Made by a program: the position numbers and the translations under genes
Shown here: positions 37,606-47,209 of the stretch, in pieces
Position numbering within the stretch: position 1 is the stretch's first letter
Layout of the letters: each line of letters begins with the position of its first letter
Notes under the pieces: generated by a model
What the model was told of the DNA's origin: nothing
Database searches by the model: none
The model's input: the letters and a program-made list of their open reading frames with translations, nothing else
Source of the DNA: Nitrospirota bacterium
Lineage (GTDB): Bacteria > Nitrospirota > Thermodesulfovibrionia > UBA6902 > DSMQ01
Length of the DNA stretch: 64,000 bases
Direction of reading: 5' to 3'
Assembly (NCBI GenBank): GCA_016208965.1
Contig: JACQXB010000016.1
Span: 25,541-89,540, forward strand

Positions 37606-39756
37606 CTACTTCCCAATCAGCACGACAGTGCTTCTCGCATTGGCAAAATAGCAGTCTGAAGGTTCTATCAATATCTCCCTGCCCGCATAGAGAAAGTCAT
37701 CTCCGCTTTTAAGGCTTGTATCAATTGCCCTATACCACTTCATTCCGTTATTAAGTATGGGTATCTTGATTGATTGCGGATTAAAATCAGCATTCAGGAT
37801 AATAAACAAATGATAATCGCCCACATCTGATTTTTCTTCGCCGCCGTCAAGCTGATAGCAGATTGTGCGAAGCTCAGGGTCATCCCATGACGGTTTATTC
37901 AGGTCTTTACCGAACCATGAGATATCAGGAATATTATCCGCATCCAGATCTTTTCCAAGAAAGAATTTCCTCCTCTGAAGTATCGTATATTTCTTCGTGA
38001 ATGTAATAACCTTCTTAAAGAAATCAAGGATGTCAGCATTTTTATTTAAATAATCCCAGTTGAACCAACTTATATCATTGTCCTGACAGTATGCATTGTT
38101 ATTGCCATTCTGAGTCCTCATGAATTCATCTCCTCCCAAAATCATAGGTGTGCCTGATGAAAAAAGAAGATGACATACATAATTTTTTACGAGCTGTCTC
38201 CTTAAACTGATGATATTGCCATTTTCGGTCTCTCCTTCAACCCCGCAGTTCCATGAATTGTTGTCATTTGTGCCGTCACAGTTGTTTTCGAGATTTGCTT
38301 CATTGTGTTTGTAATTGTATGAGACAAGGTCATACAGCGTAAATCCGTCATGGCAGGTTATAAAATTTATGCTGTTGTATGCAGACCTGCCGTCGTCTCC
38401 GTAGAGGTCGGCAGAACCTGTTAATCTTGCTCCCATATCCCTTACCTGTCCGGCGTCACCCTTCCCGAATTTCCTCATCGTATCCCTGAACCTCCCGTTC
38501 CACTCGCACCAGTCAACAGGAAAATTTCCGACTTGATATGTTCCGAGATCCCAGGGCTCGGCAATCAATTTGATTCTGTTTAAGACAGGGTCCTGTGATA
38601 TTGCATCGAAGAAAGATGCTGATTTCTGGAACATTCCTTCTTCACGGCCAAGCACTGATGCAAGATCAAACCTGAAACCGTCAACATGCATCTTTTCAAC
38701 CCAGTACCTCAGAGAATCCATGACAAACCTTATCACATGGGTATTCGAGAGATTAAAACTATTTCCGCAGCCGGTGTAATTCATATAATAGCGGTAAGGC
38801 TCATGGGGCGTTCCGGTTAGGCAATAGTAAGTCGGGTTATCTATGCCCTTAAAACTTATTGTCGGGCCAAGCTCATTTCCTTCGCCTGTGTGGTTATAAA
38901 CAACATCCATTATCACCTCGATGCCTGCCTTGTGAAGTTCGCGCACGAGTGTCTTGAATTCGTTGACCTGACAGCCCGGGAAACTATTTGTGCCGAAAGA
39001 TGATTCAGGGGCAAAAAAACCGATTGTATTATATCCCCAGTAATTGGTTAATCCCCTGTCAAGAAGAAAGTCATCAACGTAAAACTCCTGAAGAGGAAGG
39101 AATTCAACGGCATTTATACCAAGGTCTTTCAGGTATGGGATTTTTTCTATAAATCCGGAATATGTGCCGGGGTTTTTAACAAGGGACGACCTGTGAGCTG
39201 TAAACCCCTTCAAATGCACTTCATAAATAATCAATTTTTCAAGCGGAATGCCAGGAGAAGTGTCACCCTGCCAGTCAAAACTGTTATCCACTATAACTGC
39301 CTTGGGTACTATACGGGTATTATCCCGCATGTCTAAAGAGAGGTCTTTATATGGAGAGTTCGGATCATATGGCAAAAGCAGGTTATCAATATCCCTGGTC
39401 TTCCCTGTCAATGCCTTCGCATAGGGATCTATCAGGAGCTTGCTTTCATTAAACCTGAACCCGTAGGCAGGATTGTAATCGCCTCTGATCTTATATCCAT
39501 AAAATTTCCCGTGCCCGAGTCCATGAACAAATGTATGCCATACATACTTTGTGCGGGTTTCAAGCCTTATAATATCTGTCGGCTCTTTATCAGGCCTGTC
39601 GAAGAGAAGAAGAAACACTTCACTTGCGTGTTGAGAATAGATTGCGAAATTGACACCACTGTCGCATAAGGTTGCGCCAAGCGGAAAATGTTTACCGGAA
39701 GAAATTTCTTTATCTGTCTTCGGAATCAATCTTGATTCCATTGGAATGACCCCCAT
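37606..39756 (-). CDS. glgX: Glycogen debranching enzyme / isoamylase GlgX
   Basis: FPLGATLCDSGVNFAIYSQHASEV, VYNHTGEGNELGPTISFKGIDNPTYY, DGFRFDLASVLGRE, GDEFMRTQNGNNNAYCQDNDISWFNW. Confidence 0.95.
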   Translation of the reverse strand: MGVIPMESRLIPKTDKEISSGKHFPLGATLCDSGVNFAIYSQHASEVFLLLFDRPDKEPTDIIRLETRTKYVWHTFVHGLGHGKFYGYKIRGDYNPAYGFRFNESKLLIDPYAKALTGKTRDIDNLLLPYDPNSPYKDLSLDMRDNTRIVPKAVIVDNSFDWQGDTSPGIPLEKLIIYEVHLKGFTAHRSSLVKNPGTYSGFIEKIPYLKDLGINAVEFLPLQEFYVDDFLLDRGLTNYWGYNTIGFFAPESSFGTNSFPGCQVNEFKTLVRELHKAGIEVIMDVVYNHTGEGNELGPTISFKGIDNPTYYCLTGTPHEPYRYYMNYTGCGNSFNLSNTHVIRFVMDSLRYWVEKMHVDGFRFDLASVLGREEGMFQKSASFFDAISQDPVLNRIKLIAEPWDLGTYQVGNFPVDWCEWNGRFRDTMRKFGKGDAGQVRDMGARLTGSADLYGDDGRSAYNSINFITCHDGFTLYDLVSYNYKHNEANLENNCDGTNDNNSWNCGVEGETENGNIISLRRQLVKNYVCHLLFSSGTPMILGGDEFMRTQNGNNNAYCQDNDISWFNWDYLNKNADILDFFKKVITFTKKYTILQRRKFFLGKDLDADNIPDISWFGKDLNKPSWDDPELRTICYQLDGGEEKSDVGDYHLFIILNADFNPQSIKIPILNNGMKWYRAIDTSLKSGDDFLYAGREILIEPSDCYFANARSTVVLIGK

Positions 39757-39905
39757 TGTTTAGACACAAAGCACCTCTAATGTTAGTAGGGTCTGAGTTG
39801 TGTTATTTTCTTTCCTTGCCACCAGTGATTCATATTCATTCGGTGAACAATACCCCAACGCTGAATGCAGCCTTTTCTCATTATACACTGCCTCGATAAA
39901 ATAAG
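39757..39905 (-). pseudogene. IS3-family transposase C-terminal remnant (uninterrupted copy)
   Basis: Minus strand VPYFIEAVYNEKRLHSALGYCSPNEYESLVARKENNTTQTLLTLEVLCV*. Confidence 0.75.
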
Positions 39906-39918
39906 GAACACGTTTTTT

Positions 39919-39975
39919 TCACATCTGTTCTACCGATTTAGAAATGTCCTATTCTTACTGATTTAGAAATGTCCG
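39919..39975. repeat. Two ACYGATTTAGAAATGTCC repeats, IS-end-like
   Basis: accgatttagaaatgtcc tattctt actgatttagaaatgtcc. Confidence 0.55.
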
Positions 39976-40140
39976 CTTGCTGAACGTAAAGTGGCATGAA
40001 GGGTTTGGTCTCCACTATTGACATCCGACTTAAATATATCCCTTATTATTTTAAATGGATACATGTGGCAATAAAAAATACCCTCAGTGTAAGAAGCCTG
40101 CTGGATTTTTAAGCAATTCGTGGTAAACTCCTTGTAACAG

Positions 40141-42168
40141 ATGATAGGAAATAGCATGTCTGTCTCTAAAAAAACAAACCCTGGGAAATTTAAATTAATC
40201 TCTGACTTTAAACCCAAAGGTGACCAGCCAAAGGCTATAGGGAAGCTTACAGAAGGAGTCTTAAATGGGCTTAAGCATCAGGTTCTCCTTGGTGTTACAG
40301 GCTCAGGCAAGACATTTACCATTGCTAATGTCATTGCAAATATAAATAAGCCAACCCTTGTGATTGCACACAACAAGACCCTCGCTGCCCAGCTTTACGG
40401 AGAATTCAAGACATTTTTCCCTGAAAATGCAGTAGATTACTTTGTGAGTTACTATGACTATTACCAGCCTGAGGCGTATATCCCTTCAACTGATACATAC
40501 ATAGAAAAAGACGCATTGATTAACGATGACATTGACAGGATGAGACATTCAGCAACAAGGGCTGTACTTGAGAGAAACGATACCATTGTGGTTGCCTCGG
40601 TTTCCTGTATCTATGGTATTGGCTCACCTGAAGATTATCTGGAAATGCACCTCTTTATAGAAGAAGGCATGCGAACTGAGAGAGATGCTTTTTTAAAAGG
40701 GCTCGTTGATATGCTTTATGAACGGAGTGAAGACCTGAAAAGAGGGACATTCAGGGTAAGAGGAGATATTGTTGAGATATTCCCTTCTTTTTCAGGTGAT
40801 AACGCAATAAGGGTTGAATTCTTCGGTGACGATATTGACGGGTTATACGAATTTGATTCATTAACAGGCAAAGTTTTAAGACGACTCTCAAAGATTGCCT
40901 TGTATCCAAACAGCCACTGGGTTACCCCAAGACCGAGAATTGAAAGGGCACTTGTAACAATAATTGATGAGTTAGGAGAAAGGATTGATTTCCTTCTAAA
41001 ACAGGGCAAACAGCTTGAGGCACAGAGGATTGAGCAGAGGGCAAGGTTTGACATGGAGATGCTTAAGGAGTTTGGGTACTGCCATGGTATAGAAAATTAC
41101 TCAAGGCATCTTAGCGGAAGATTGCCTGGTGAGCCGCCGTTCTGTCTCGTTGATTATTTCCCTCAGGATTTTTTGTTGATAATAGATGAATCGCATGTAA
41201 CAATCCCCCAGATTGGCGGGATGTATGAAGGAGACAGGGCAAGGAAGCAGACACTTGTTGATTTTGGTTTCAGGCTTCCATCGGCACTTGATAATCGTCC
41301 GCTTAAATTTAATGAGTTTGAGCACAGGGTAAATCAGGCAATCTATGTATCTGCAACTCCTGCTATATATGAAATTGAAAGGTCAAACCACAGAATCGTT
41401 GAGCAGATAGTCAGACCAACAGGACTGATAGATCCGGAGATAGATTTAAGACAAATCAAAGGGCAGGTGGATGACCTTTTGGGTGAGATTAAAGAAAGGG
41501 CAAAGATGGGGGAAAGGGTTTTAGTAACCACACTCACAAAAAGGATGGCAGAAGACCTTACAGAGCATTATCAGGAATTGGGGATAAGGGCGAGGTATCT
41601 CCATTCAGATATTGATACACTTGAGAGGATTGAGATTTTAAGGGACCTGAGGCTTGGGAAGTTTGATGCTCTTATAGGGGTAAACCTCTTAAGAGAAGGG
41701 CTTGACCTTCCGGAGGTTTCGCTTGTTGCAATACTTGATGCAGACAAAGAAGGCTTTTTGCGTTCAGGCAGGTCACTTATTCAAACTATAGGCAGGGCAG
41801 CGAGGAACATAAACGGAAAGGCTATATTCTATGCAGATAGAGTAACAGGTTCAATGAAGACAGCACTGGATGAGACACTGAGAAGACGTGAACTACAAAA
41901 AGAGTATAATATAAAACACATGATAACTCCTCAATCAATCAAAAAAGAGATAACCAATATATTAAGCTCAATTTATGAGGCTGACTACTGGACAGTGCCT
42001 GCAGTTGCAGAGGAGGCAGTTGAGTACGGAGACGAATCAGTACTTAAGAAACTTGAATCTGAGATGAAAGAGTCAGCAAAAAGACTGGATTTTGAAAAGG
42101 CAGCAGAGATAAGGGATAGGATTAAGGCTATTAAGAATAAACAGCTTGAGAGAGGGATAAAGGCTTAA
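40141..42168 (+). CDS. uvrB: Excinuclease ABC subunit B
   Basis: [53 protein letters not shown]. Confidence 0.98.
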   Translation: MIGNSMSVSKKTNPGKFKLISDFKPKGDQPKAIGKLTEGVLNGLKHQVLLGVTGSGKTFTIANVIANINKPTLVIAHNKTLAAQLYGEFKTFFPENAVDYFVSYYDYYQPEAYIPSTDTYIEKDALINDDIDRMRHSATRAVLERNDTIVVASVSCIYGIGSPEDYLEMHLFIEEGMRTERDAFLKGLVDMLYERSEDLKRGTFRVRGDIVEIFPSFSGDNAIRVEFFGDDIDGLYEFDSLTGKVLRRLSKIALYPNSHWVTPRPRIERALVTIIDELGERIDFLLKQGKQLEAQRIEQRARFDMEMLKEFGYCHGIENYSRHLSGRLPGEPPFCLVDYFPQDFLLIIDESHVTIPQIGGMYEGDRARKQTLVDFGFRLPSALDNRPLKFNEFEHRVNQAIYVSATPAIYEIERSNHRIVEQIVRPTGLIDPEIDLRQIKGQVDDLLGEIKERAKMGERVLVTTLTKRMAEDLTEHYQELGIRARYLHSDIDTLERIEILRDLRLGKFDALIGVNLLREGLDLPEVSLVAILDADKEGFLRSGRSLIQTIGRAARNINGKAIFYADRVTGSMKTALDETLRRRELQKEYNIKHMITPQSIKKEITNILSSIYEADYWTVPAVAEEAVEYGDESVLKKLESEMKESAKRLDFEKAAEIRDRIKAIKNKQLERGIKA

Positions 42169-42169
42169 T

Positions 42170-42967
42170 ATGGATCCTTTTAAAAAAATTAACATCATTG
42201 AATATCGTGATGGGACGTTTTCTGAGACAACGGATAGTGTTGCCTCTGAAAAGCTCCTCAGAATATTCTCAAATAACAGGGAAATCCTTAGCCTTCTGTG
42301 CACTCCTACAATGGTCAAAGAATTGGTTGTGGGTTTTGGTCTTTCAGAGGGGCTTCTAAAGGCTGAAGGCGAGCAACTACTGGGCTGGTGCTCTGAGAGG
42401 ATAGAGATATTCTGGAGAGATGAAGATATAGAGGTCAATCTTCCTATAGATATCCCAGAGACTACTGCTACCCTTACATCAGGATGCGCCAAAGGTGTGA
42501 CATTTATATCCAATGAGAAGCTTACTGAGGTCAGCAGTGATTTAAAAATTCACATAGATATGATATTTGAGCTATTCAGAAATTTTCAGAGAAAATCAGA
42601 GCTCTTTATGGCAACAGGCGGGGTACATAGCGCAGCTTTATGTGATAAAAACGGGATAATTGTATTTGCTGAGGATATTGGCAGGCACAATGCAGCGGAT
42701 AAAATAATAGGCTATGCCTTTTTAGAAAATATCTCAATGAACGACAAAATCCTACTTTTAAGTGGAAGGCTGTCCTCAGAAATAGCCCAGAAGGCTATAA
42801 AGGCGTGTATTCCAATTCTTGTAAGCCGTGCAGCACCAACAGACAGGGCTATAGAGATTGCAAGGAAGCATAGCCTCACAATGATTGGATTTCTGCGAGG
42901 GCATAGACTTAATATTTATAGCCAACCCGGAAGGATTCAAGTGAAAAACTTGATGCAGGATTCATGA
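42170..42967 (+). CDS. fdhD: Formate dehydrogenase accessory sulfurtransferase FdhD
   Basis: VVGFGLSEGLL, ATGGVHSAAL, EDIGRHNAADKIIG, GRLSSEIAQKA, SRAAPTDRAIEIA. Confidence 0.92.
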   Translation: MDPFKKINIIEYRDGTFSETTDSVASEKLLRIFSNNREILSLLCTPTMVKELVVGFGLSEGLLKAEGEQLLGWCSERIEIFWRDEDIEVNLPIDIPETTATLTSGCAKGVTFISNEKLTEVSSDLKIHIDMIFELFRNFQRKSELFMATGGVHSAALCDKNGIIVFAEDIGRHNAADKIIGYAFLENISMNDKILLLSGRLSSEIAQKAIKACIPILVSRAAPTDRAIEIARKHSLTMIGFLRGHRLNIYSQPGRIQVKNLMQDS

Positions 42968-43165
42968 TACATGAGAGGCTTTTGCAAAAGTCGTCATTCC
43001 CGTGCAAACGGGAATCCAGAAATTTTTGCAACATATTAAAAAGACTGGATTCCCACTTTCGTGGGAATGACAAACTCTTCTCTTTTTATGACTTTTGCAA
43101 GAGCCTCATGATTTAAATTTTTTTATATCGTGCATCTTGTATCATGAATCTTGTATCTCGTATTA
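42959..43165. repeat. Heptamer inverted repeat (ATTCATG ATACATG / CATGAAT CTTGTAT) interrupted by a MITE
   Basis: Left gattcatgatacatgag, right tgcatcttgtatcatgaatcttgtatctcgtat. Confidence 0.75.
42975..43107. mobile_element. 133-bp MITE, TIR GAGGCTYTTGCAAAAGTC, ATGA on both sides, GTCATTCC palindrome inside
   Basis: gaggcttttgcaaaagtc...gacttttgcaagagcctc; right end equals reverse complement of 1598-1632 over 35 nt. Confidence 0.85.
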
Positions 43166-43167
43166 TG

Positions 43168-44376
43168 CTACTTCACAAGTTGAATCAGCTTGAATATAGG
43201 CATATACATTGCGATTACTATAAATCCAACAGTACCGCCGAGAAACATTATAAGGACCGGCTCTATCATGGCTGTAAGATTGGCAACTGCAGCATCCACT
43301 TCTTCGTCATAAAATTCTGCAATCTTACTAAGCATTGACTCAAGTGCGCCTGTTGATTCACCAACTGCTATCATCTGTGTGACCATGGGGGGGAATATCT
43401 TTAACTTGGATAGTGGTTCGGCAATGGTTTTACCTTCGGTGACAGCTTTCTTTACTTCAAGGACTGCCCGCTCAATAACCGTGTTGCCGGCTGTCTTGGC
43501 TGTTATAGCCAGACCATCAAGTATAGGGACTCCGCTCCCTACAAGCGTCCCAAGTGTGCTTGTGAATTTTGCGATTGCAACTTTTATGAGCAGTTTTCCA
43601 ATGATTGGGAGTTTTAGTAATATGGCGTCTATGACATTTTTGCCTTTCTCTGTCTTCCTGAATTGTACTATGAAGATTGCAAATCCGATGATACCGCCAA
43701 GCAGCAAGACACCGCCTGTCCCCCCGAGGAAGTTGCTTATGGCAACTACTATCCTTGTTGGGAGCGGCAATATCCCTCCAAGCTGTGCAAACATTCTTGC
43801 AAAAGTAGGGACAACGACTATCATGATTATTGCAACAACTATTATAGCTGCAGCTATGATAAACGAAGGATATATCATAGCACCCTTGACTTTTCTCTTC
43901 AGCTTCGTTGACTTCTCAATATACAGAGCAAGTTTGCTTAGGATTGTGTCAAGGATACCGCCTGCTTCACCTGCAGCTACCATGTTTGCATATAGCTCAC
44001 TAAATACCTTTGGATGCTTTCTTAATGCATCAGCAAATGTGGAGCCTCCTTCAACATCAATCTTTACTTCACCAATGGTTTTTGCGAGCGATTTATTTTC
44101 TGTCTGTTTTGAGAGGATGTCTAATGCCTGAATAAGCGGCAGTCCTGCATCAATCATAGTTGCAAACTGTCTTGTGAATACAACAATGTCTTTGTCCTTT
44201 ATTTTAGCGCCAAAGTCGATTTTAAATAAGGCTTTTGGCTTTGGAGAGATGGCTGTCGGTATTATGTTCTGCCTTCTCAGGTAGGTAACGACCTCTTCTT
44301 TTGTGTTAGCTGTGAACTCGCCTTTCTGAATAGTCCCTTTCGTGGTTCTTCCTGCCCATCTAAATACTACAGACAT
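43168..44376 (-). CDS. pilC: Type IV pilus inner membrane protein PilC (GspF family)
   Basis: VFTRQFATMIDAGLPLIQALDIL, GGILDTILSKLALYIEKSTKLKRKVKGAMIYP. Confidence 0.95.
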   Translation of the reverse strand: MSVVFRWAGRTTKGTIQKGEFTANTKEEVVTYLRRQNIIPTAISPKPKALFKIDFGAKIKDKDIVVFTRQFATMIDAGLPLIQALDILSKQTENKSLAKTIGEVKIDVEGGSTFADALRKHPKVFSELYANMVAAGEAGGILDTILSKLALYIEKSTKLKRKVKGAMIYPSFIIAAAIIVVAIIMIVVVPTFARMFAQLGGILPLPTRIVVAISNFLGGTGGVLLLGGIIGFAIFIVQFRKTEKGKNVIDAILLKLPIIGKLLIKVAIAKFTSTLGTLVGSGVPILDGLAITAKTAGNTVIERAVLEVKKAVTEGKTIAEPLSKLKIFPPMVTQMIAVGESTGALESMLSKIAEFYDEEVDAAVANLTAMIEPVLIMFLGGTVGFIVIAMYMPIFKLIQLVK

Positions 44377-44377
44377 T

Positions 44378-45463
44378 TTACCTCCTTTCCTCTGCGGTAG
44401 AAGTCTGCCGCATCATGTTAAGCATTTCATTAACGATTGGTGACTTGCGTAAGGCATCTTCATAAGAAATCAATCCCTTGCTGTACAGGTCAAATAAAGA
44501 TTGATTCATTGTCCGCATCCCAAACTTTTCCTGACCTGTCTGCATCATAGAATATATCTGGTGTATTTTGTCTTCTCTTATAAGGTTCCTTATGGCGGGT
44601 GTAGGAATAAGTAATTCTACTGCCAGCACTCTTCCCTGTCCAGTTTTTGGGGGAATGAGCTTCTGGGAGATAATTGCTTCCAAAACAAAAGAAAGCTGAA
44701 CCCTTATCTGCTCCTGCTGATGCGGTGGAAATACGTCTATAATACGGGTTATTGTCTGAACCGCTGAGCTTGTATGAAGCGTTGCGATGGTTAAGTGCCC
44801 TGTTTCTGAAACGGTAATCGCTGCCTGTATGGTTTCCAGGTCCCTCATTTCCCCGATCATGACGACATCAGGGTCCTGCCTCAAGATATACCGAAGGGCA
44901 TCTCTAAAAGAAGCGGTATCAGAAGGAACCTCTCTCTGGTTTACAAGACATTTTTTGTGTGAGTGAAGATATTCAATAGGGTCTTCTATTGTTACTATGT
45001 GCTCTTGCCTTTCGTTATTTATTTTGTCAATCATTACTGCAAGAGTTGTTGATTTACCGCAGCCTGTTGGTCCTGTTACCAGTATAAGCCCGCTTGGTCT
45101 TTTGATGAGTTCATTAAGAAAATCGGGAAGCCCCAGTTCCCTGAATGTTTTTATATTAAACGGGATAACCCTGATAGCCGCTGAAACTGTACCCCTCTGA
45201 ATAAATATGTTTGCCCTGAATCTGCTTAAGCCTTTTACGCCAAAAGAAAGGTCAAGTTCATTGTGCTCTTCAAATTTATGCTTCTGGGAGTCAGTAAGGA
45301 TACTGTAACAAAGCGTCTTTGTATCCGCAGGAGTAAGCACAGGTTCATCAAGGAGCATTAATTTCCCGTCAACTCGTATTCGTGGAGGCGACCCTGATGT
45401 TATATGCAGGTCAGAGGCCTTTCTGTTAATCATTATATTTAATAGGTCATATAGTTTTGCCAT
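44378..45463 (-). CDS. pilT: Twitching motility ATPase PilT
   Basis: [60 protein letters not shown]. Confidence 0.96.
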   Translation of the reverse strand: MAKLYDLLNIMINRKASDLHITSGSPPRIRVDGKLMLLDEPVLTPADTKTLCYSILTDSQKHKFEEHNELDLSFGVKGLSRFRANIFIQRGTVSAAIRVIPFNIKTFRELGLPDFLNELIKRPSGLILVTGPTGCGKSTTLAVMIDKINNERQEHIVTIEDPIEYLHSHKKCLVNQREVPSDTASFRDALRYILRQDPDVVMIGEMRDLETIQAAITVSETGHLTIATLHTSSAVQTITRIIDVFPPHQQEQIRVQLSFVLEAIISQKLIPPKTGQGRVLAVELLIPTPAIRNLIREDKIHQIYSMMQTGQEKFGMRTMNQSLFDLYSKGLISYEDALRKSPIVNEMLNMMRQTSTAEERR

Positions 45464-45478
45464 AACTCACTCCCTCTC

Positions 45479-47185
45479 TTAATCCCCAAATGTTACCCTT
45501 ATGACTTCCTCTACCGAGGTTATCCCCTCTTTTAGCTTTGTTAACCCGCTCATTCTTAATGTCTTCATTCCAAACCTGACTGCAGCTTTTTTAACCTCGC
45601 CAGCAGAAACACCTTCAAGGATTAACTCTTTAAGCTCATCCTTAATAGGCATTACTTCATAAAGGGCAACTCTCCCTTTATATCCTGTATTATTGCATGC
45701 AGGACAACCCTTGCCGCGGAAGCATTCAATCATCTTTGCCTCATCCTCTGTAAAACCAATATTCATAAGTGCGGGTACGGGGATATTTTCCTTCTCTTTA
45801 CATTTCTGGCAGACCTTCCTACAGAGCCTTTGTGCAAGTATCAGCAGTACTGATGCAGAGACCAAAAAAGGCTCAATACCCATGTTCAGGAGTCTTGATA
45901 TTGTACTTGGTGCATCGTTTGTATGAAGGGTGCTAAGGACAAGGTGTCCTGTGAGTGCTGCCTTGACAGCAATCTCTGCTGTTTCAAAATCCCTGATTTC
46001 ACCGACCATTATAATATCAGGGTCCTGCCTTAAAAATGACCTTAACGCTGATGCAAATGTAAGTCCTATCTCTTCTTTAACCTGCACCTGATTTATGCCC
46101 ATAAGGTTGTATTCAACAGGGTCCTCTGCTGTTATGATATTTACGCCTATTGTGTTAATAGTGCTTAATGCAGAATAGAGTGTTGTGGTTTTACCGCTTC
46201 CAGTAGGCCCTGTTACAAGAACCATGCCATAGGGAGAATATATTGCCTCGTTAAAGGCATTAATCTGTTTTGGCTCAAATCCTAATTTCGTAAGGTCAAG
46301 GACGAGACTGCTTTTGTCAAGGATCCTCATAACGATTTTTTCGCCGAATATTGTGGGTAACGTTGAGACACGAAGATCAACTTCCTTGTCCTTTATTCTT
46401 AATTTTATTCTGCCGTCCTGCGGAAGTCTTCTCTCTGCAATATCAAGTTCTGCCATAATCTTTATTCTGGAAGAAAGGGCAGCCTTCACTTTTAGCGGGG
46501 GCTGCATAACATCATAAAGCACACCATCCATCCTGTAGCGGACCCTGAAGTTTTTTTCGTAAGGTTCAACGTGAATATCGCTTGCCCCTTTCATTATTGC
46601 TTCGCTCAATATGAGGTTAACGAGCTTTACTATGGGCACTTCCTCAACAGCCTGCATCAGCTCGTCAACATCTAATTTCTCTTCAGTTTCATCTTCTACC
46701 AAACTTAGAAGGCCGCTTTCGGTCTTTTTCAGATCATCCATTGCAACCTGCAGGGCATCTGTCTTGCCGTAGTATTGCTCTATATTTGTTCTTATAGCAG
46801 CCTCTGAGGCAAGGACAGGCTCGACATTATAGCCGGTAAGGAATTTGATGTCATCTACCGCATAGACATTGGAAGGGTCAGCCATTGCAACAGTAAGCGT
46901 AGCTCCATTTTTTGCAATAGGGAATATTTTGTATTTCCGTGCAACATCACGGGGGATAAATCTTGTAAGGGATGTGTCAATTTTATAATTGGTTAAGTCT
47001 ACTGCAGGGACGTCAAACTGTTTGCTTAGGAATTCCATTAACTTTTCTTCACTTAATGCTCCGAGCTTAACAAGTATTGAATCGAGACTGCCTCCTTCTT
47101 TTTTTTGTATATCAACAGCTTTTTTTAGCTGTTCTTCTGTTATTATCTTATTGCTTACAAGAGACTGACCAAGCTTTACAGTCAT
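45479..47185 (-). CDS. pilB: Type IV pilus assembly ATPase PilB (GspE family)
   Basis: GASDIHVEPYEKNFRVRYRMDGVL, VTGPTGSGKTTTLYSAL, GEIRDFETAEIAVKAALTGHLVLSTLHTNDAP, CxxC pairs. Confidence 0.96.
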   Translation of the reverse strand: MTVKLGQSLVSNKIITEEQLKKAVDIQKKEGGSLDSILVKLGALSEEKLMEFLSKQFDVPAVDLTNYKIDTSLTRFIPRDVARKYKIFPIAKNGATLTVAMADPSNVYAVDDIKFLTGYNVEPVLASEAAIRTNIEQYYGKTDALQVAMDDLKKTESGLLSLVEDETEEKLDVDELMQAVEEVPIVKLVNLILSEAIMKGASDIHVEPYEKNFRVRYRMDGVLYDVMQPPLKVKAALSSRIKIMAELDIAERRLPQDGRIKLRIKDKEVDLRVSTLPTIFGEKIVMRILDKSSLVLDLTKLGFEPKQINAFNEAIYSPYGMVLVTGPTGSGKTTTLYSALSTINTIGVNIITAEDPVEYNLMGINQVQVKEEIGLTFASALRSFLRQDPDIIMVGEIRDFETAEIAVKAALTGHLVLSTLHTNDAPSTISRLLNMGIEPFLVSASVLLILAQRLCRKVCQKCKEKENIPVPALMNIGFTEDEAKMIECFRGKGCPACNNTGYKGRVALYEVMPIKDELKELILEGVSAGEVKKAAVRFGMKTLRMSGLTKLKEGITSVEEVIRVTFGD

Positions 47186-47209
47186 GCCTTTAACTTAGCC
47201 AAAATCCTG

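Noticed and set aside
42170-42967. FdhD next to uvrB as a novel system
   Set aside because: Ordinary accessory protein; adjacency alone is not evidence of function.
43379-44131. 250-aa plus-strand ORF opposite pilC
   Set aside because: Antisense to a well-conserved GspF-family gene; no family features.
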